Shown: positions 22,620-34,789 of the stretch, in pieces
Numbering within the stretch: position 1 is the stretch's first letter
Layout: each line of letters starts with the position of its first letter
From: Dryomyza anilis
Taxonomy: Eukaryota; Arthropoda; Insecta; Diptera; Dryomyzidae
Direction of reading: 5' to 3'
NCBI GenBank assembly: GCA_951804985.1
Contig: OX638134.1
Location: 4,464,001-4,528,000, forward strand
Length of the DNA: 64,000 bases
The notes under the pieces: model-generated
What the model saw: only the letters and a program-made list of their open reading frames with translations
Told to the model about the DNA's origin: nothing
The model's database searches: none
Translations under genes and position numbers: made by a program

Positions 22620-23070
22620 CATATTTTTTTGGCTTTTTTCTGGAATATTTCGGGCATATTTCTGGCAAACACACAGATAAATAGAATATTTTAAATTTGG
22701 GGAACGGGCAGAAAACACACAGCTTTTTATACAAACTCCTCCTTTGTCTGTTTGAAATATGTCGAACAAATTTTTCAAAACTACCTCAATTCTGCCAAAA
22801 ATTTTGTCTGGGGCCCGAGACAAAATTTCTGGCATTTTTCAGGAATATTTCGGGCATATGTCCGGCAAACACACAGAAAAATAGAATATTTTGGAAAGTG
22901 TATAGCAGGTTGTTAATTTTTGTAAAATTTGTATGGCAGATTCACAACATATTTGGGAAACGGGCAGATGACACACAGCTTTTGATACAAACTCCGTCTT
23001 TGTCTGTTTGCAATATGTCGAAAAATGTTTAAAAATTACCTCAACCCTGCCAAAAATTTTGTCTGGGGGT
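22620..23070 (+). repeat. Two-copy diverged tandem duplication, unit about 225-250 bp
   Basis: The blocks GGAATATTTCGGGCATAT, GGCAAACACACAGA, GAACGGGCAGA, ACACACAGCTTTT, CAAACTCC, TTTGTCTGTTTG and CTGCCAAAAATTTTGTCTGG occur in the same order twice. The second copy carries an extra insertion. No gene is supported. Confidence 0.7.
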
Positions 23071-23429
23071 CCTCCCGATTGCCATTTATCTGCACTTTTT
23101 TTGGAGTTCTATAAAATGTTCGGTGTATGTATCGGTAACTTGAAAATAAATGCCAAACTCCTGTTTTTCATTTTATCGTGAAAAAAAAGTTCAGCTAACG
23201 TCTGGTCGCCGAAAATCGCACCCAGAAACAGTGAGGACCAAACGCTGAGAACTGCAAAAAACAGGGCGTTTCTCGAAACTTCTGCAGAAAAATGCAATGC
23301 AACAACTAAAAGGAAAACTTAATAAAAAAAAATAATATTAAAAAGAAAAGTCAGCAAACAAAATAGAACAAAAATATTGTGAAAACTTGCTTCAAACTCC
23401 AGTTTTTTCATATTTTTATTTTATTTTTT
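23071..23429. other. AT-rich intergenic DNA
   Basis: Nothing recognised. There are short unrecognised frames only. Confidence 0.4.
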
Positions 23430-25300
23430 TGTTTCAATGGCAAAGAAGAAAGTTCTGAAGCACTGCTGCCCTCTTGGAACAAAAATTCACTCTTCACATA
23501 ACGAAATTCTACGATGTTCTACAACCAACAACAACAACAATGAAAGCAACAACAATAGAAAAAATACAACAATAATAGTCAAAAGTCGACTTCAGTTTCA
23601 TCCTTTGACAAGACAAAAAAAAACAGAGACACAAAAACCTGCAACAGCACATAGTACGTAAAGCACTTCGGTCTCACTCCCACAGGAAACCTTGGCCGCC
23701 ATGTTGGCGTCGTTTATAGCTGCTTTTGTTTTTTTTATTTCCCTGTGTTCAGTTATTGTTGTTGTTGTTGTCATCGTCATTATTGTTGTTGTATTTTCAT
23801 TTACTCTTTTTTGCGCCATTCAAAATTGCAGTCCGTGTGTTGCACTACTTCTCCGACTCCTAAAAAATATCGATTGAAAAGTGTCTCAGTAAAATGCAGG
23901 TCATTGATCCGTTCGTATCTGGTCGTTCATCCGTTCGTGCTGTGTGCGCCGGTGCTTCGTGCGCCTGCAATGGCGTCCGGCATGTTGGACAGTGTTGTGC
24001 TTTCGGCGGGAGTTTTTGTTTTTAAAAGGAAAGGGAGATATTTGAGAAGAGACCTTTTTGATAATGGGAAAGAAATATTTGAGGTAAACATCTATCATAC
24101 ACTTAATAACCCTTAATCGGGGTCGCTGATCCCAAATCTGGGATACTCGCAATTTGCTGTCAAATTGTAAGAATTTTCGATAAATATCAATTAATGGGGG
24201 AATACTCGTATTTTGTTAAGAATCTTTTATGATATCGTCGAGAATTAAGTCCTATCTTTAATATTGTCTTAAATTTGCAACCAAATTTAGATAATTTTTT
24301 TTGAAATTATCGATATCTCGTCAGCTGAGAATTAGTGTGCCCCATATATATACCGCCCAATAGTTTTACAAAAAAACTTTGGAGACTATATGATCACCAA
24401 TAATTGCGGCAAACAAAATTACAGAGCCTTTATGAAAATGAGATTTGTTTTGCTCCATATTCAATTTACTCTCAGAATTTAACGTTTTATTGTAAAAGAA
24501 ATTGAATGTACGTCAAATTAAAATCGATAAAGCAACGAGATCGGATTTTTTATCGAAGTTATTCGAGAGTGCTTCGAGTTATCGAAGGTTTTCGAGATAT
24601 GGCAGATTGGGATGTCCGTGGAAACCACAATAATATATTGGATTAGTTATATAGATAGGTTATCGAATAGATTCTTTTAAAATCCTTCAACTGCGTAAAT
24701 AAAAAAAATTCAAGTTCCAACACTGTTGACCCTCTCTCCAACCTTCAGAAAAGTCCTTAAACTTCTCGAACAACACTGGAGCTTATGCGTCTAACATGGC
24801 ATCCAATGCAAACTCCAACAACATGACATTTCCCAACTCCAACGCCAAACACAATAAAAACAACAACCTGGAATACAGGATAGAAGAATCGCGAAAACTC
24901 ATATAAGGGGGAAACCAAAAAGTATTTTCCTGCCAACGTCGTCGTTCATCGTTGCCAGTGCAACTACGTCGTGTCTGTGGTACTGTGGTACGATGGTAGT
25001 GGAACACCAAGCCAAGCAGCGGCGAAAGCGACTCTGGTTCTGATTCTGGTTCTGGTTACCAATTTTCGCACAAGCAAGCACAAACTGTACCAAAAGTGTG
25101 CGCATCTGGAGCAGTCGCGCGCCATTTACTCGAATATGCGAGTCAGCAGTGTTGCCACCTCGCCGGCTCGTCCGGCTAATGCGTCAAGGAACATCTGCAT
25201 CTGTATTGGTGGCCAGACATTGGTAGAAAGGGAAATCGACAACGAAAACGATGAAAACAACGGCAACAACGCTGCAGGATAAATTTATTTTGCACAAGAA
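23430..25300. other. Two balanced islands (23430-24110, 24750-25300) around AT-rich DNA
   Basis: Both islands have CAA/GTT triplet runs. The frames 23745-24116 plus and 24971-25282 plus (103 codons) have no recognisable domain, and opposing frames overlap them. A sequence at about 24530-24600 (AAAGCAACGAGATCGGA, then TTTTTATCGAAGTTATTCGA) has a related copy at 26965-27025, indicating a dispersed repeat. The islands are likely regulatory or untranslated sequence. Confidence 0.3.
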
Positions 25301-27229
25301 GTTGTTCGTTTCTACAAGAGACTTAGTTGGGGGGTTATACGTATTACTCAAAAATATTAAGGTTTTGGTCACGAGGAAGACGAAAATTCAAAATGGCGTT
25401 GAAGTTTAAGTACATTGCAATTATTTGCGCGTGGCTGAACCGCAACGAGTCCCTACTAAAGGCTTAAGATGAAAAATGGTGGAAAATAGGCTCCTTTAAA
25501 ATACTTGCACCGCGAGATTTGAGGGATTAGGAAAACTTTGTATCGTGTTGATGCACGTTATGTACTTCAAAACTTTATAGAAATAGTTGTATTGTTTCGT
25601 GTTTTATATTTCGAGGAGGACGTATTAAATACTTACTTATAGGAAATATTTATAACGAAGATCTTACACTTGTATTAAGCCATTCGAGTTTTAGCGATAC
25701 TTCAAATACCGCTTTAAAATGGTCCTCATTTAGTTTTCGTAAGGATTGCGCTCATCATTTCCAGTTAAACACTAAATGATGCTTCAAGATTTTAGACATA
25801 CTCAGGGTAGTTTAGAAACATTTTATCGAAAGATGTCAAGGAGACAAAGGTGGAGTCGCGCATCTGCCTTTAAAATTCCACAAAATCTGATAAAGTGCAA
25901 TACGCTTCCCATAATCCTCCAATAACTTTGTATTTGCCGAAAATATGCCCCAAATATTCCAGAAAAATACCAAAAATTTGATCACGGGAAGATAAAGTTC
26001 GCCAATATCATATAAAAACTGTTTATTCATGGTGATTTTTATAATTTTAATTATTATCTCCTCCGAAAATTTCAAATAAACTTATTAAATTTGTAAAATT
26101 TAATATCAACTCAAACACAATCATTGAAATAGTACAATTTTCTCATACTATTGTTCCAGACAAAATAGCATTTCTGTCTGCAACCAGAAAACAACCAATA
26201 GCAAATAGACGAAAAACATGGAAAATGTTTTATAAAAATGAAAAAATATGAAAAATAAAACATAAAGCGAAAGTCTGGAATAATATGGAAAATACATGCA
26301 GCTGACATAATATCCAAATTAGTATGTAGTTTTATCTAAAGTTGGCCAAAAGGGAAGAGCCACAGCAGTGTAGTTTAGAGGATGGCGAATTTACTGGCAG
26401 CAGAGTTTACAGGATAAACGAAAAAAAAATTATTTTAAATTTTGATAATTCTTCTATATGAAACTCAAATTATATAAAAATGCACTCAACAAATTTATTT
26501 AATTAAGTTTAAAAGCAACCTGAGAATTTATTTGCCTCAAACGCCAAAAAACGGAAAAAAACACCTTCTAAAATAGGAATTACATTAAAATAGTAGCAAA
26601 TTCGATGCTGAATATCTCAGATTTGATACGAGATATCGAAAAACAGATAACGGAATTAAAAAAAGAATATGTAAGTCATATATATCCAATACCTAACTCC
26701 CCCAGTCTGCCGTTCGATTTGATATCGCTTCGAGACTGTTTCTAGATGTCGAGCAATTTGTTCTATCTCGATTATTAACTACAATTTGTTCTAAGATGTA
26801 CGCAGATATCGTAGCGAGATAATGAATTTGGAACGATAAAAAACGATTCTGGATCGATATCGCATGGACTAACAAGAAAGTTTTGAAAAACATTGGGATA
26901 TCGATGTGATAAATAACGTATTTTTTTCCTTAAATTATACTGTACGAACATTTTTACAAATTAGTAGTGATTAAGCAACGAGATCGAACCTTTTTATCGC
27001 AGTTAGTTCGAGAAAACTTCGATCAGCGAAGAGAGACATGTTAACTGGGAACTCACCAAAAATGGCGTTTGAAGCAAATAAATTCTTAGGGGTCGATTTG
27101 TGAAGTTTGAAATCTGTGAAAATCCGTGAAAACACAAAGAAAAAATATAAAAACCTCTTTTTGATATTGTTGTCAAAATCAGACATGTAATCAAGACTGA
27201 ATTATTTCAACTGCATTGGTTTTTGTTAA
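25301..27229. other. AT-rich intergenic DNA with repeat relics
   Basis: No gene is supported. The stretch 26600-27030 contains many ATCG/TCGAT words and the second copy of the repeat noted at 24530. The frames at 25836-26317 minus are short and biased. Confidence 0.35.
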
Positions 27230-27239
27230 ATATTTCTGA

Positions 27240-27500
27240 AAAGCTTATATATCTGGGAAATGGTCTTGGTCAGCAATTTTTCTGAGGCCATTTAACGATT
27301 TGTCTGTTTACGATTGTCTGTCCATCTTTCTGTTGAAATCACGATTGCAGAAAAACTAGATGAGTTAGATCAATAAAACTCTGAAGTTAGATTGTTTATA
27401 TACCTACGCTAACTGGTATTGAATTTTGATATGAACGGTATATTGTGACCAGTCACCGGACCACTTATGTTCAAATACCTCATATAACACTTTATGTATG
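27240..27500 (+). repeat. Dispersed repeat family R, copy 2
   Basis: Contains CTGTTGAAATCACGATTGCA, AAACTAGATGAGTTAGATCA, ATATACCTACGCTAACTGG and TGACCAGTCACCGGACCA. The same blocks occur in order at 36905-37200 and partly at 35545-35625 and 17268-17460. Its class is unknown. Confidence 0.55.
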
Positions 27501-27699
27501 AAAATGTTTTTATTTAAAAATAAAGAAATATAAGACAAAAATCTCGTTTTTATTTAAAAAAAAAAAGAATTATAAGACAAAAATGTCGGGATTTTTTTTC
27601 CATAAAATTTGTTCCAAAAATTAAAATTTTCGAAAAATTTCAAGTTCAATTCTTTAAATTCCCATATAAGAATTAGTATATCTAATTTTAAAATAGTTT

Positions 27700-28240
27700 T
27701 TTTTTTAACTTCAACTCAGTTAGTTGTCAACCCTGTCTGGCAGTCGGTTTAACACGGCCACCCTGCCTCATTTCCGGTCTGTCTGCAGTTTGCAACACAG
27801 AGTATGGGATTGAAATAATTATTTCATGAATGCAGCAGCGACAGCAGCAACAACGAGTCTCCAACCAGACGCAATTTGGCCAACATAACGGGGTGAGTGA
27901 GTCAGTCAGTTGGTAGGTTGCATAGCTGGATAGATGAATTTTATGTATTCAAAGTTTTTGTTACCTATTTACAGCGGAAGCGCCACTGCTGTCTAACATG
28001 GCGGCCATTTTGAATTGTTTGAAATTTTCGGCATTCTATGGTTTTTGGCGTTGGTAGTTAAAATGGCGACATAAAACATAATAAAAAAAATGATATGTTT
28101 ATGTAAAACAAAAACAACAGTGAAATGAATGGGTGTGAATGGGTCAGTGTACTGTGTTGTGATTTCCGTTGTTGTGTTGTTATTCCCCATGTTGTTGTTC
28201 TGTATGACATCTACATGACAAAAGCCCAGCATGTGCCGAA
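27700..28240. promoter_or_regulatory. Balanced island with three clustered ATGGC/GCCAT sites
   Basis: The island lies on the 3' side of the hexamerin-like exon. At 27998-28008 an ATGGC and a GCCAT face each other one base apart, and a third ATGGC lies at 28063-28067 in AAAATGGCGAC. GCCAT is the core bound by Pho/YY1-type zinc-finger proteins, and AAAATGGCGRC is close to the full preference. Regulatory function is inference. A short frame ending near 27890 next to a GTGAGT could instead mark an untranslated exon. Confidence 0.3.
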
Positions 28241-28349
28241 ATGTCTACAGAAACCCATTTTTCATTTTGTGTTTAATATAATCAAAATGCATTTAATATG
28301 TGTTGCAAATTTCGCTTTTATTTTTTAATCTTTCTCATTCACTTTTTAC

Positions 28350-28355
28350 TTTATT
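28350..28355 (-). terminator. Candidate polyadenylation signal for the hexamerin-like exon
   Basis: AATAAA on the minus strand lies about 155 bases beyond the stop codon of the hexamerin-like frame. Confidence 0.4.
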
Positions 28356-28509
28356 GTCAATTTTTTGTGTTATCAAATACCAGATTAATGCCACCTTCAA
28401 AGCTAATAGAACAAATACAAATAATATTAAATTTAATAAAATTAAATTTGCTTTTGGTTGCTGCGTTTTTTCATGATTTTTTTGCATTTTCTTTTCAGTT
28501 TTTTTATGT

Positions 28510-28904
28510 TCAATTTTCACGAAAATTCTTTTCCAAATACTCCGCATCATGATAGATTTTAACATCCTTAAAATAAATATTTGATTTCTGAAACATTGAC
28601 TCATCCTCGATGTTGCGATCAAAAGGAAATCCATAGGCGTTGCCATCTGTCTGGCATTTACGTGTTTTGGGCGGTGACGGTAGCTCGTTTTTATTGTGTT
28701 TCTCTAAAAGTGACTCCGTCGCGGGCGTGACCATTACAAAGAGTTGCATTGGCATGCCTTTGGTCCAGCCTCGTGGCAACAGCAGCCGATCGGGAAATCC
28801 TTGTTGCTGTGGCGTTGTCAAGTGTTGCCACATTGCAGGTTTAGCGAGCGGCTGTTGCGTTGTAGACAACATTAGTTGTTCATATTTTGTGGGAGATTTG
28901 TGTC
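28510..28904 (-). CDS. Hexamerin (larval storage protein family) C-terminal exon
   Basis: This frame has two blocks typical of the hexamerin/arylphorin C-terminal domain. One is GFPDRLLLPRGWTKGMPMQL followed by FVMVTP, and the other is AYGFPFDRNI followed by NIYFKDVKIYH. Hexamerins are secreted haemolymph storage proteins made by the larval fat body, and a fat-body-protein-1-like relative is also possible. The open frame extends upstream of its first ATG (28872), and AATAG at 28909-28905 could be the acceptor of a last exon starting at 28904 in a partial codon. The frame ends with TGA at 28510. Only about 130 of the usual 650-1000 residues are present. No other hexamerin exon was found up to the next gene, so this is either a terminal exon with a distant partner or a fragment of a broken gene. 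No stop or frameshift is seen inside it. Confidence 0.7.
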
Positions 28905-29284
28905 CTATTTTGATAGTTTAAAAACATTTAAATTGATTTTTTAACTAATTTTTTAAAAATCAAAATAACTGACTTGTGCGCGCCAAACATTGCTTGGTTA
29001 AAATGAAGCTAAGAACAAATATTATATTTAGTTGCATTTTATTTCTTTTTTTATATGCTTTAAACACCTTAAATGCAAAAATTATACTAATTTTATAAAA
29101 TCATTTTTTCATCTGCAAAAGTCGCGAATTGGTCTTTGATATCGCAATTCAGGTTCAAAGGGGATCAAATGCACCATTATCAGCGCTATACAGTGTTGCC
29201 AGAATATTTTTTTAATAAAAACCAAATTTACAAAAATTAAAATAAGAAATTAAAACAATGAATTCAAATTTTACTAAAAATTTA

Positions 29285-30070
29285 ATTTTTTAATTAATTC
29301 AATTTGTCACTAAAAATAAATTTTCACTAAAAATTCCATTTTTCACTAAAAATTCAAATTTCCACTAAAATTCCAATTTTCACTAAAATTCCAATTTTCA
29401 CTAAAATTCCAATTTTCACTAAAATTCCAATTTTCACTAAAATTCCAATTTTCACTAAAAATTCAAATCTTCACTAAAAATTCAATTTATCAAATAAAAA
29501 TTCAATTTTTCATTAAAAATTCAATTTTTCATTAAAAATTCAATTTTTCATTAAAAATTCAATTTTTCATTAAAAATTCAAATTTGCACTAAAATTCCAA
29601 TTTTCACTAAAAATTAAATTTATCAAATAAAAATTCAATTTTTCATTAAAAATTCAATTTTTCATTAAAAATTCAATTTTTCATTAAAAATACAATTTTT
29701 CACTAAAAATTCAATTTTTCACTAAAAATTCAATTTTTCACTAAAAATTCAATTTTGCACTAAAAATTCAATTTTTCACTAAAAATTCAATTTTGCACTA
29801 AAAATTCAATTTTTAACTAAAAATGCAATTTTTCACTAAAAATTCAATTATTCACTAAAAATTCAATTATTCACTATAAATTCAATTTTTCACTAACAAT
29901 TAAAATTTTTCTAAAATATTAAATTTTTCATTAAAAATTAAATTTTTCATTAAAAGTTAAATTTTTCACTAAAAATTAAATTATTCACTAAAAATTGATT
30001 TGTTCACTAAAAATTATTTTTTTCACAAACAATTTAATGATCACTAAAAACTAAATTATTCGCCTAAAAT
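29285..30070 (+). repeat. 19-bp minisatellite array 1 (ACTAAAAATTCAATTTTTC)
   Basis: About 40 diverged units of a 19-base repeat. The central AAAAATT-C-AATTTTT is an odd palindrome, so each unit can pair with itself. A sub-block containing TATCAAATAAAAATTC recurs about 133 bases apart (near 29488 and 29621), showing higher-order duplication. Units shortened to about 18 bases (TAAAATTCCAATTTTCAC) also occur. Confidence 0.95.
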
Positions 30071-30639
30071 TTTTTACTAAAATGACATATTTTATAACAA
30101 ATTAATGTTTAACTTACAATTAAAATTAAATCTGTTTATAAAAATGTAATTCAAAAAATGTAATTTCCATGAAAAGACAAAACTTTATACTCTTTTATCT
30201 TTCTATTGGAAAAGTTTAGTATTTAAAGAAAAAATGTTTAAAATTACTATATACATTTTAAATTATAAAAATGTTACATAAAATCATTAAGTAGTAGAAT
30301 TTTCACTTTAATTTCTGTATTAAATAATTAATATTTTCTGTTGTACTTTTGAATGAATTCATATTTCTAAAACAATTTGAAATTTCTTTTTTTTTTAAGA
30401 ATAAAATTAAAATTAACCTGCACACACAAAAGTCAGAATTGGCAACACTGCTGTAAAATTGTAGTGCGCGCACTCTGTCTTTGCATAGTGCAGGCTCTTG
30501 CAGCTATTTGGTTTAGGTCTGTGCTATGCTTACCTCCGTTATTAGACGGTTGTGGTACGTACTAACTACACAACAATTTTTAAATTTTGCAAATCGAAAA
30601 AATTTGCAGAAATCTAAGAATTAATTTTTTTTCAATAAA
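30071..30639. other. Spacer between minisatellite arrays 1 and 2
   Basis: AT-rich, with a short balanced stretch at 30410-30560 containing TTGGCAACACTG (30439-30450). This is an inverted match to CAGTGTTGCCA at 29191-29201 on the far side of array 1. No gene was found. Confidence 0.4.
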
Positions 30640-32420
30640 TTTTTACTAGAAACTCAATTTTTCAATAAAAAATCAATTTTTAACTGGAAATTCATTTCTT
30701 TACTAAAAATTCAAAATTTCACTAAAAATTCAATTTTTCACAAAAATTCAATTTCTCACTAAAAATTCAGTTTTTCACTAAAAAATCAATTTTTCACTAA
30801 AAATTCAATTTTTCACTAAAAATTCAATTTTTTACTACAAATTCAATTTTTTTACTAAAAATTCAATTTTTCATTACAAATTCAATTTTTTTTCTAAAAA
30901 TTCAATTTTTCACTAAAAATTTAATTTTTCACTAAAAATTTAATTTTTCACTAAAAATTCAATTTTTCAATAAAAATGCAAATTTTCAATATAAATGATG
31001 CAAATTTTCACTAAAAATTCAATTTTTCACTAAAAATTCAAATTTTCATTAAAAATTCAATTTTTCACTAAAAATTCAATTTTTCACTAAAAATTCAAAT
31101 TTTGACTAAAAATTCAATTTTTTACTAAAAATTCAATTTTTTACTAAAAATTCATTTTTTCACTAAAAATTTAATTTTTCACTAAAAAAATTAAATTGTT
31201 CACTAAAAATTAAATTTTTCACTAAAAATTCGATTTTTCACTAAAAATTCAAATTTTTTACTAAAAATTCAATTTTTGACTAAAAATTCAAATTTTCACT
31301 AAAAATTCAAATTTTCACTAAAAATTCAATTTTTTACTATAAATTCAATTTTTCATTAAAAATTCAATTTTTTTCTAAAAATTCAAATTTTCACCAATAA
31401 ATTTAATTTTTCACTAAAATTAAATTTGTCACTAAAAATTCAATTTTTCACTAAAAATTCAATTTTTCACTAAAAATTCAATTTTTCACTAAAAATTCAA
31501 TTTTTCACTAAAAATTCAATTTTTCACTAAAAATTCAATTTTTCACTAAAAATTCAAATTTTCACTAAAAATTCAAATTTTCACTAAAAATTCAAATTTT
31601 CACTAAAAATTCAAATTTTCACTAAAAATTCAAATTTTCACTAAAAATTCAAATTTTCACTAAAAATTCAATTTTTTACTAAAAATTCATTTTTTCACTA
31701 AAAATTTAATTTTTCACTAAAAAAATTAAATTGTTCACTAAAAATTAAATTTTTCACTAAAAATTCGATTTTTCACTATAAATTCAAATTTTTTACTAAA
31801 AATTCAAGTTTTGTCTAAAAATTTAAATTTTCACTAAAAATTCAAATTTTCACTAAAAATTCAATTTTTTACTAAAAATTCAATTTTTCATTAAAAATTC
31901 AATTTTTTTCTAAAAATTCAAATTTTCACCAATAAATTTAATTTTTCACTAAAAATTAAATTTGTCACTAAAAATTCAATTTTTCACTAAAAATTCAATT
32001 TTTCACTAAAAATTCAATTTTTCACTAAAAATTCAATTTTTCACTAAAAATTCAATTTTTCACTAAAAATTCAAATTTTCACTAAAAATTCATATTTTTA
32101 CTAAAAATTCAAATTTTCACTAAAAATTCCAATTTTCACTAAAAATTCAATTTTTCACTAAAAATTCAAATTTTTACTAAAAATTCAAATTTTCACTAAA
32201 AATTCAATTTTTCACTAAAAATTCAATTTTTCACTAAATGTTAATTTTTCACTAAAAAATTCAATATATCTCAACAAATTCAATTTTTCACTAAAAATTA
32301 AATTTATTCACTACTAATAAATTCAAAATTTAAACAAAAATTCAAATTTCCACTAAAATTAAAATTTTCACTTTAAATTAAATTTTTCATTTTAAATTAA
32401 ATTTTGACTAAAAATTTAAC
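30640..32420 (+). repeat. 19-bp minisatellite array 2 with 535-bp higher-order duplication
   Basis: The largest array of the family, about 90 units. A multi-unit block is repeated after 535 bases: the unusual word ATTCATTTTTTCAC occurs near 31150 and 31685, and CACCAATAAATTTAATTTTT near 31392 and 31927. Both edges decay into degenerate units. Confidence 0.95.
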
Positions 32421-33939
32421 ACAAAATTATTTGTTTTAATTCAAAAAAAAAAAGACTAACATCACACTAAAAAATTAAACCTAAAATATAAAATTTACCA
32501 ATTAAAATAAACTTTTTCAATATTTTAATTTTATATATGTATATTTAAATTTGTTTACCATTAATCAATAATTCAAAATAAAGCTTAATGCTATTTATAA
32601 TAGTATTAAAATAATTTTAAACTAGTACTAAAGCAAAATGAAACAGGCTAATTGAATTACACAAATTTAAATTTATTTTATATAGTTTTAATAATTTTTT
32701 TTATAGTTCTTATTTCTTTTTCTTAAGTATAATTTATTTTTTTATATATAATCCATGTTTATAATTAATATTTAAATATTTTTTATAACTGCATGAATAA
32801 TATATTTAATTAGCAATTTAAGTTAAATACATATTTTTAAATTTAAATTTAAGTTTTATGCAACAATAGGGCTAAATTAAGTGCATTTAGCCAGCCAACT
32901 ACTTAAGACTTATTTAGGTTTTTGAATAAAACTATATAGTAAAACATTAACATTGCTTAATAAATTAAGTATTTAAATTTAATAAATATAAAACTATTAT
33001 TACACGTTTAGTATTGGTTTAAAATTAATTTGGATTGGTTTTTGTAAATGCTAATAAAAAAAAGTAATGTGAATGTTTTGATGATGTTTTTATGTTAATT
33101 AAAATATATTTATTATTAGAATTTATAGAAATTCATTAAATAATATAGAAATGAAATTAAATATTTTAAAAACTAATGTGAATTTTCGAATAAAATAATA
33201 CAATCGTAATTTTGTTTTTGCAATATGCTTCGCTCTTTTTAAGTCCTTCTAATCTTTAGCTTATAAAGGTTATTTCGTCTAACTTTCGATTACATTTAAA
33301 AGTTTCTCACTTACTTTTGCCATTACTAGTCATTGGACGGACTCGTTACGTTTTTATAATTTATAAAAATTTTAAATCATGAAATAAAATTCAAATTATA
33401 CGCGTTGTAAATATAAAACTCTGTAATCTAATTTTGAAAATTGAAATTATTGGTTTTTAAAAATATTTATATAGCTGACAAATTCTATTTGAAGTTTTAT
33501 CCAATACCAAGTTCATTTGAAACGAAAAAAAGGTATTAGAACTTTTGACATTCAGGAACTCTTTTAATAATTTTGATCATGAAGTTTTAGAAAAAAGGAA
33601 TTTGATTTGTTTTGCATTTACAACGCTGCAAAATTATTTAAAAAAATAATAAAAATTAAAAAAAATATATAAATATAAAAAAATTCAAATAAAGACAAAC
33701 GATTTTAATGGAAGACAGAAATTCTAAAATTAAACTATTGGCCTTGCAACTCAACACAAAATATTCTTTAATTTGAAAAGAAAAGTTTGAAATATGTCCG
33801 TTTTCTAATCGTTGAAGTTTGCACATTCCTGACATTTCACATGCAGTGTTGCCAACATTTAAATATATATTATTTAATAATATATTTGACAACAGACTTT
33901 TTAAACACTTCCTAGTAGATAAAAACCTCCTCTAGTAGA
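32421..33939. other. Very AT-rich intergenic DNA
   Basis: No gene, RNA or clear repeat unit was recognised. A single CAGTGTTGCCAAC word lies at 33844-33856. Confidence 0.4.
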
Positions 33940-33944
33940 TATGA

Positions 33945-34295
33945 TCATGACCTGGTTAAGTGGTTTCTGTAATTTTGTCGATCAAAGTTGTCGACTGATT
34001 TTGGCGATTTAACGTCAAAATGACGCAATTTTCATTTCTTGTCGAATAATTTTGTTGACATTTGAACCATTTTGACATCACTGAAATCGACAATTTTAAC
34101 GCTTGATTTACAAAATGAACATCTGATCTGTAGGTAGTTTGTGTAATTTTTGTGAATCAAAATTTTTGACTGACTTTGTCGATTTGACATTAAAGTGACG
34201 TAGTTTTCAATTTAAATTCAAACATTTTGTTGACATTTAATATTTTTTACGACACAAAATTCGTCAATTCTATCGATTAATTACAGAAACTGGTC
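33945..34295. mobile_element. Candidate inverted-repeat element (GTTTCTGTAATT ends)
   Basis: The left end reads GGTTTCTGTAATTTTGTCGA and the right end reads TCGATTAATTACAGAAACTGG, giving an imperfect terminal inverted repeat. Between them, a block containing GTCGA, GACTGA, GATTT, GTCAAAATGACG and TTTTGTTGACATTTGAA appears twice in direct orientation. It is non-coding, about 350 bases, and MITE-like. The target duplication is not clear. Confidence 0.45.
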
Positions 34296-34455
34296 GGGTT
34301 TTTAAAAGGACATATTTCATGATTAGTTAAAGATCATGATCCTAGAATAATTTCCACTAGGTTTAATATATTTAACAGTATTTTTTGCATTTATAGCATA
34401 ATTTTTTTTGTATTTTTAACAGAATCATTTATACTAAAAATGCTATAGTTTGTGT

Positions 34456-34461
34456 TTTATT
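34456..34461 (-). terminator. Candidate polyadenylation signal of the claudin-like gene
   Basis: AATAAA on the minus strand lies about 330 bases beyond the stop codon, after the CACGTT repeat. Confidence 0.4.
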
Positions 34462-34544
34462 TTTTTTGTTAATTATTTTTTTGTACACAGTCTTCTTTGT
34501 TTCCCCTTTAGCGAATGTTTTTATACAGTTACATGTCAAGCGTT

Positions 34545-34765
34545 ACTTATAGCGTAATATGTCACGTTACATGTCACGTTACATAACACGTTTTTTGACA
34601 CGTTACACTTCACGTTTTTTTTGCCACGTTATACTTCACGTTACTTGGTATTATCTATGTTACGTTACATATCTAGTTCTATATTACGTTACATGCCACG
34701 TTCTATGTTACGTTACATATCACGCTCAATGTCACATTCTATGTCACGTTACGTGTCATGTGACT
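34545..34765 (-). repeat. CACGTTACATGT-type tandem repeat in the claudin-like gene 3' region
   Basis: Words such as TCACGTTACATGTCACGTTA repeat with a period near 15-20 bases. The array ends about 25 bases beyond the stop codon of the minus-strand claudin-like gene, so it probably forms part of its 3' untranslated region. The overlapping plus-strand frames are translations of the repeat. Confidence 0.75.
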
Positions 34766-34789
34766 CACGCCCATCGCTTCATCTCTCTC

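Noticed and set aside
23745..25282. Genes at 23745-24116 and 24971-25282
   Set aside because: No known motifs, low-complexity parts and competing antisense frames. They fit non-coding islands better.
29285..32420. CRISPR array
   Set aside because: The repeats are contiguous 19-base units with no unique spacers, in a eukaryotic genome, and no cas-like gene is present.
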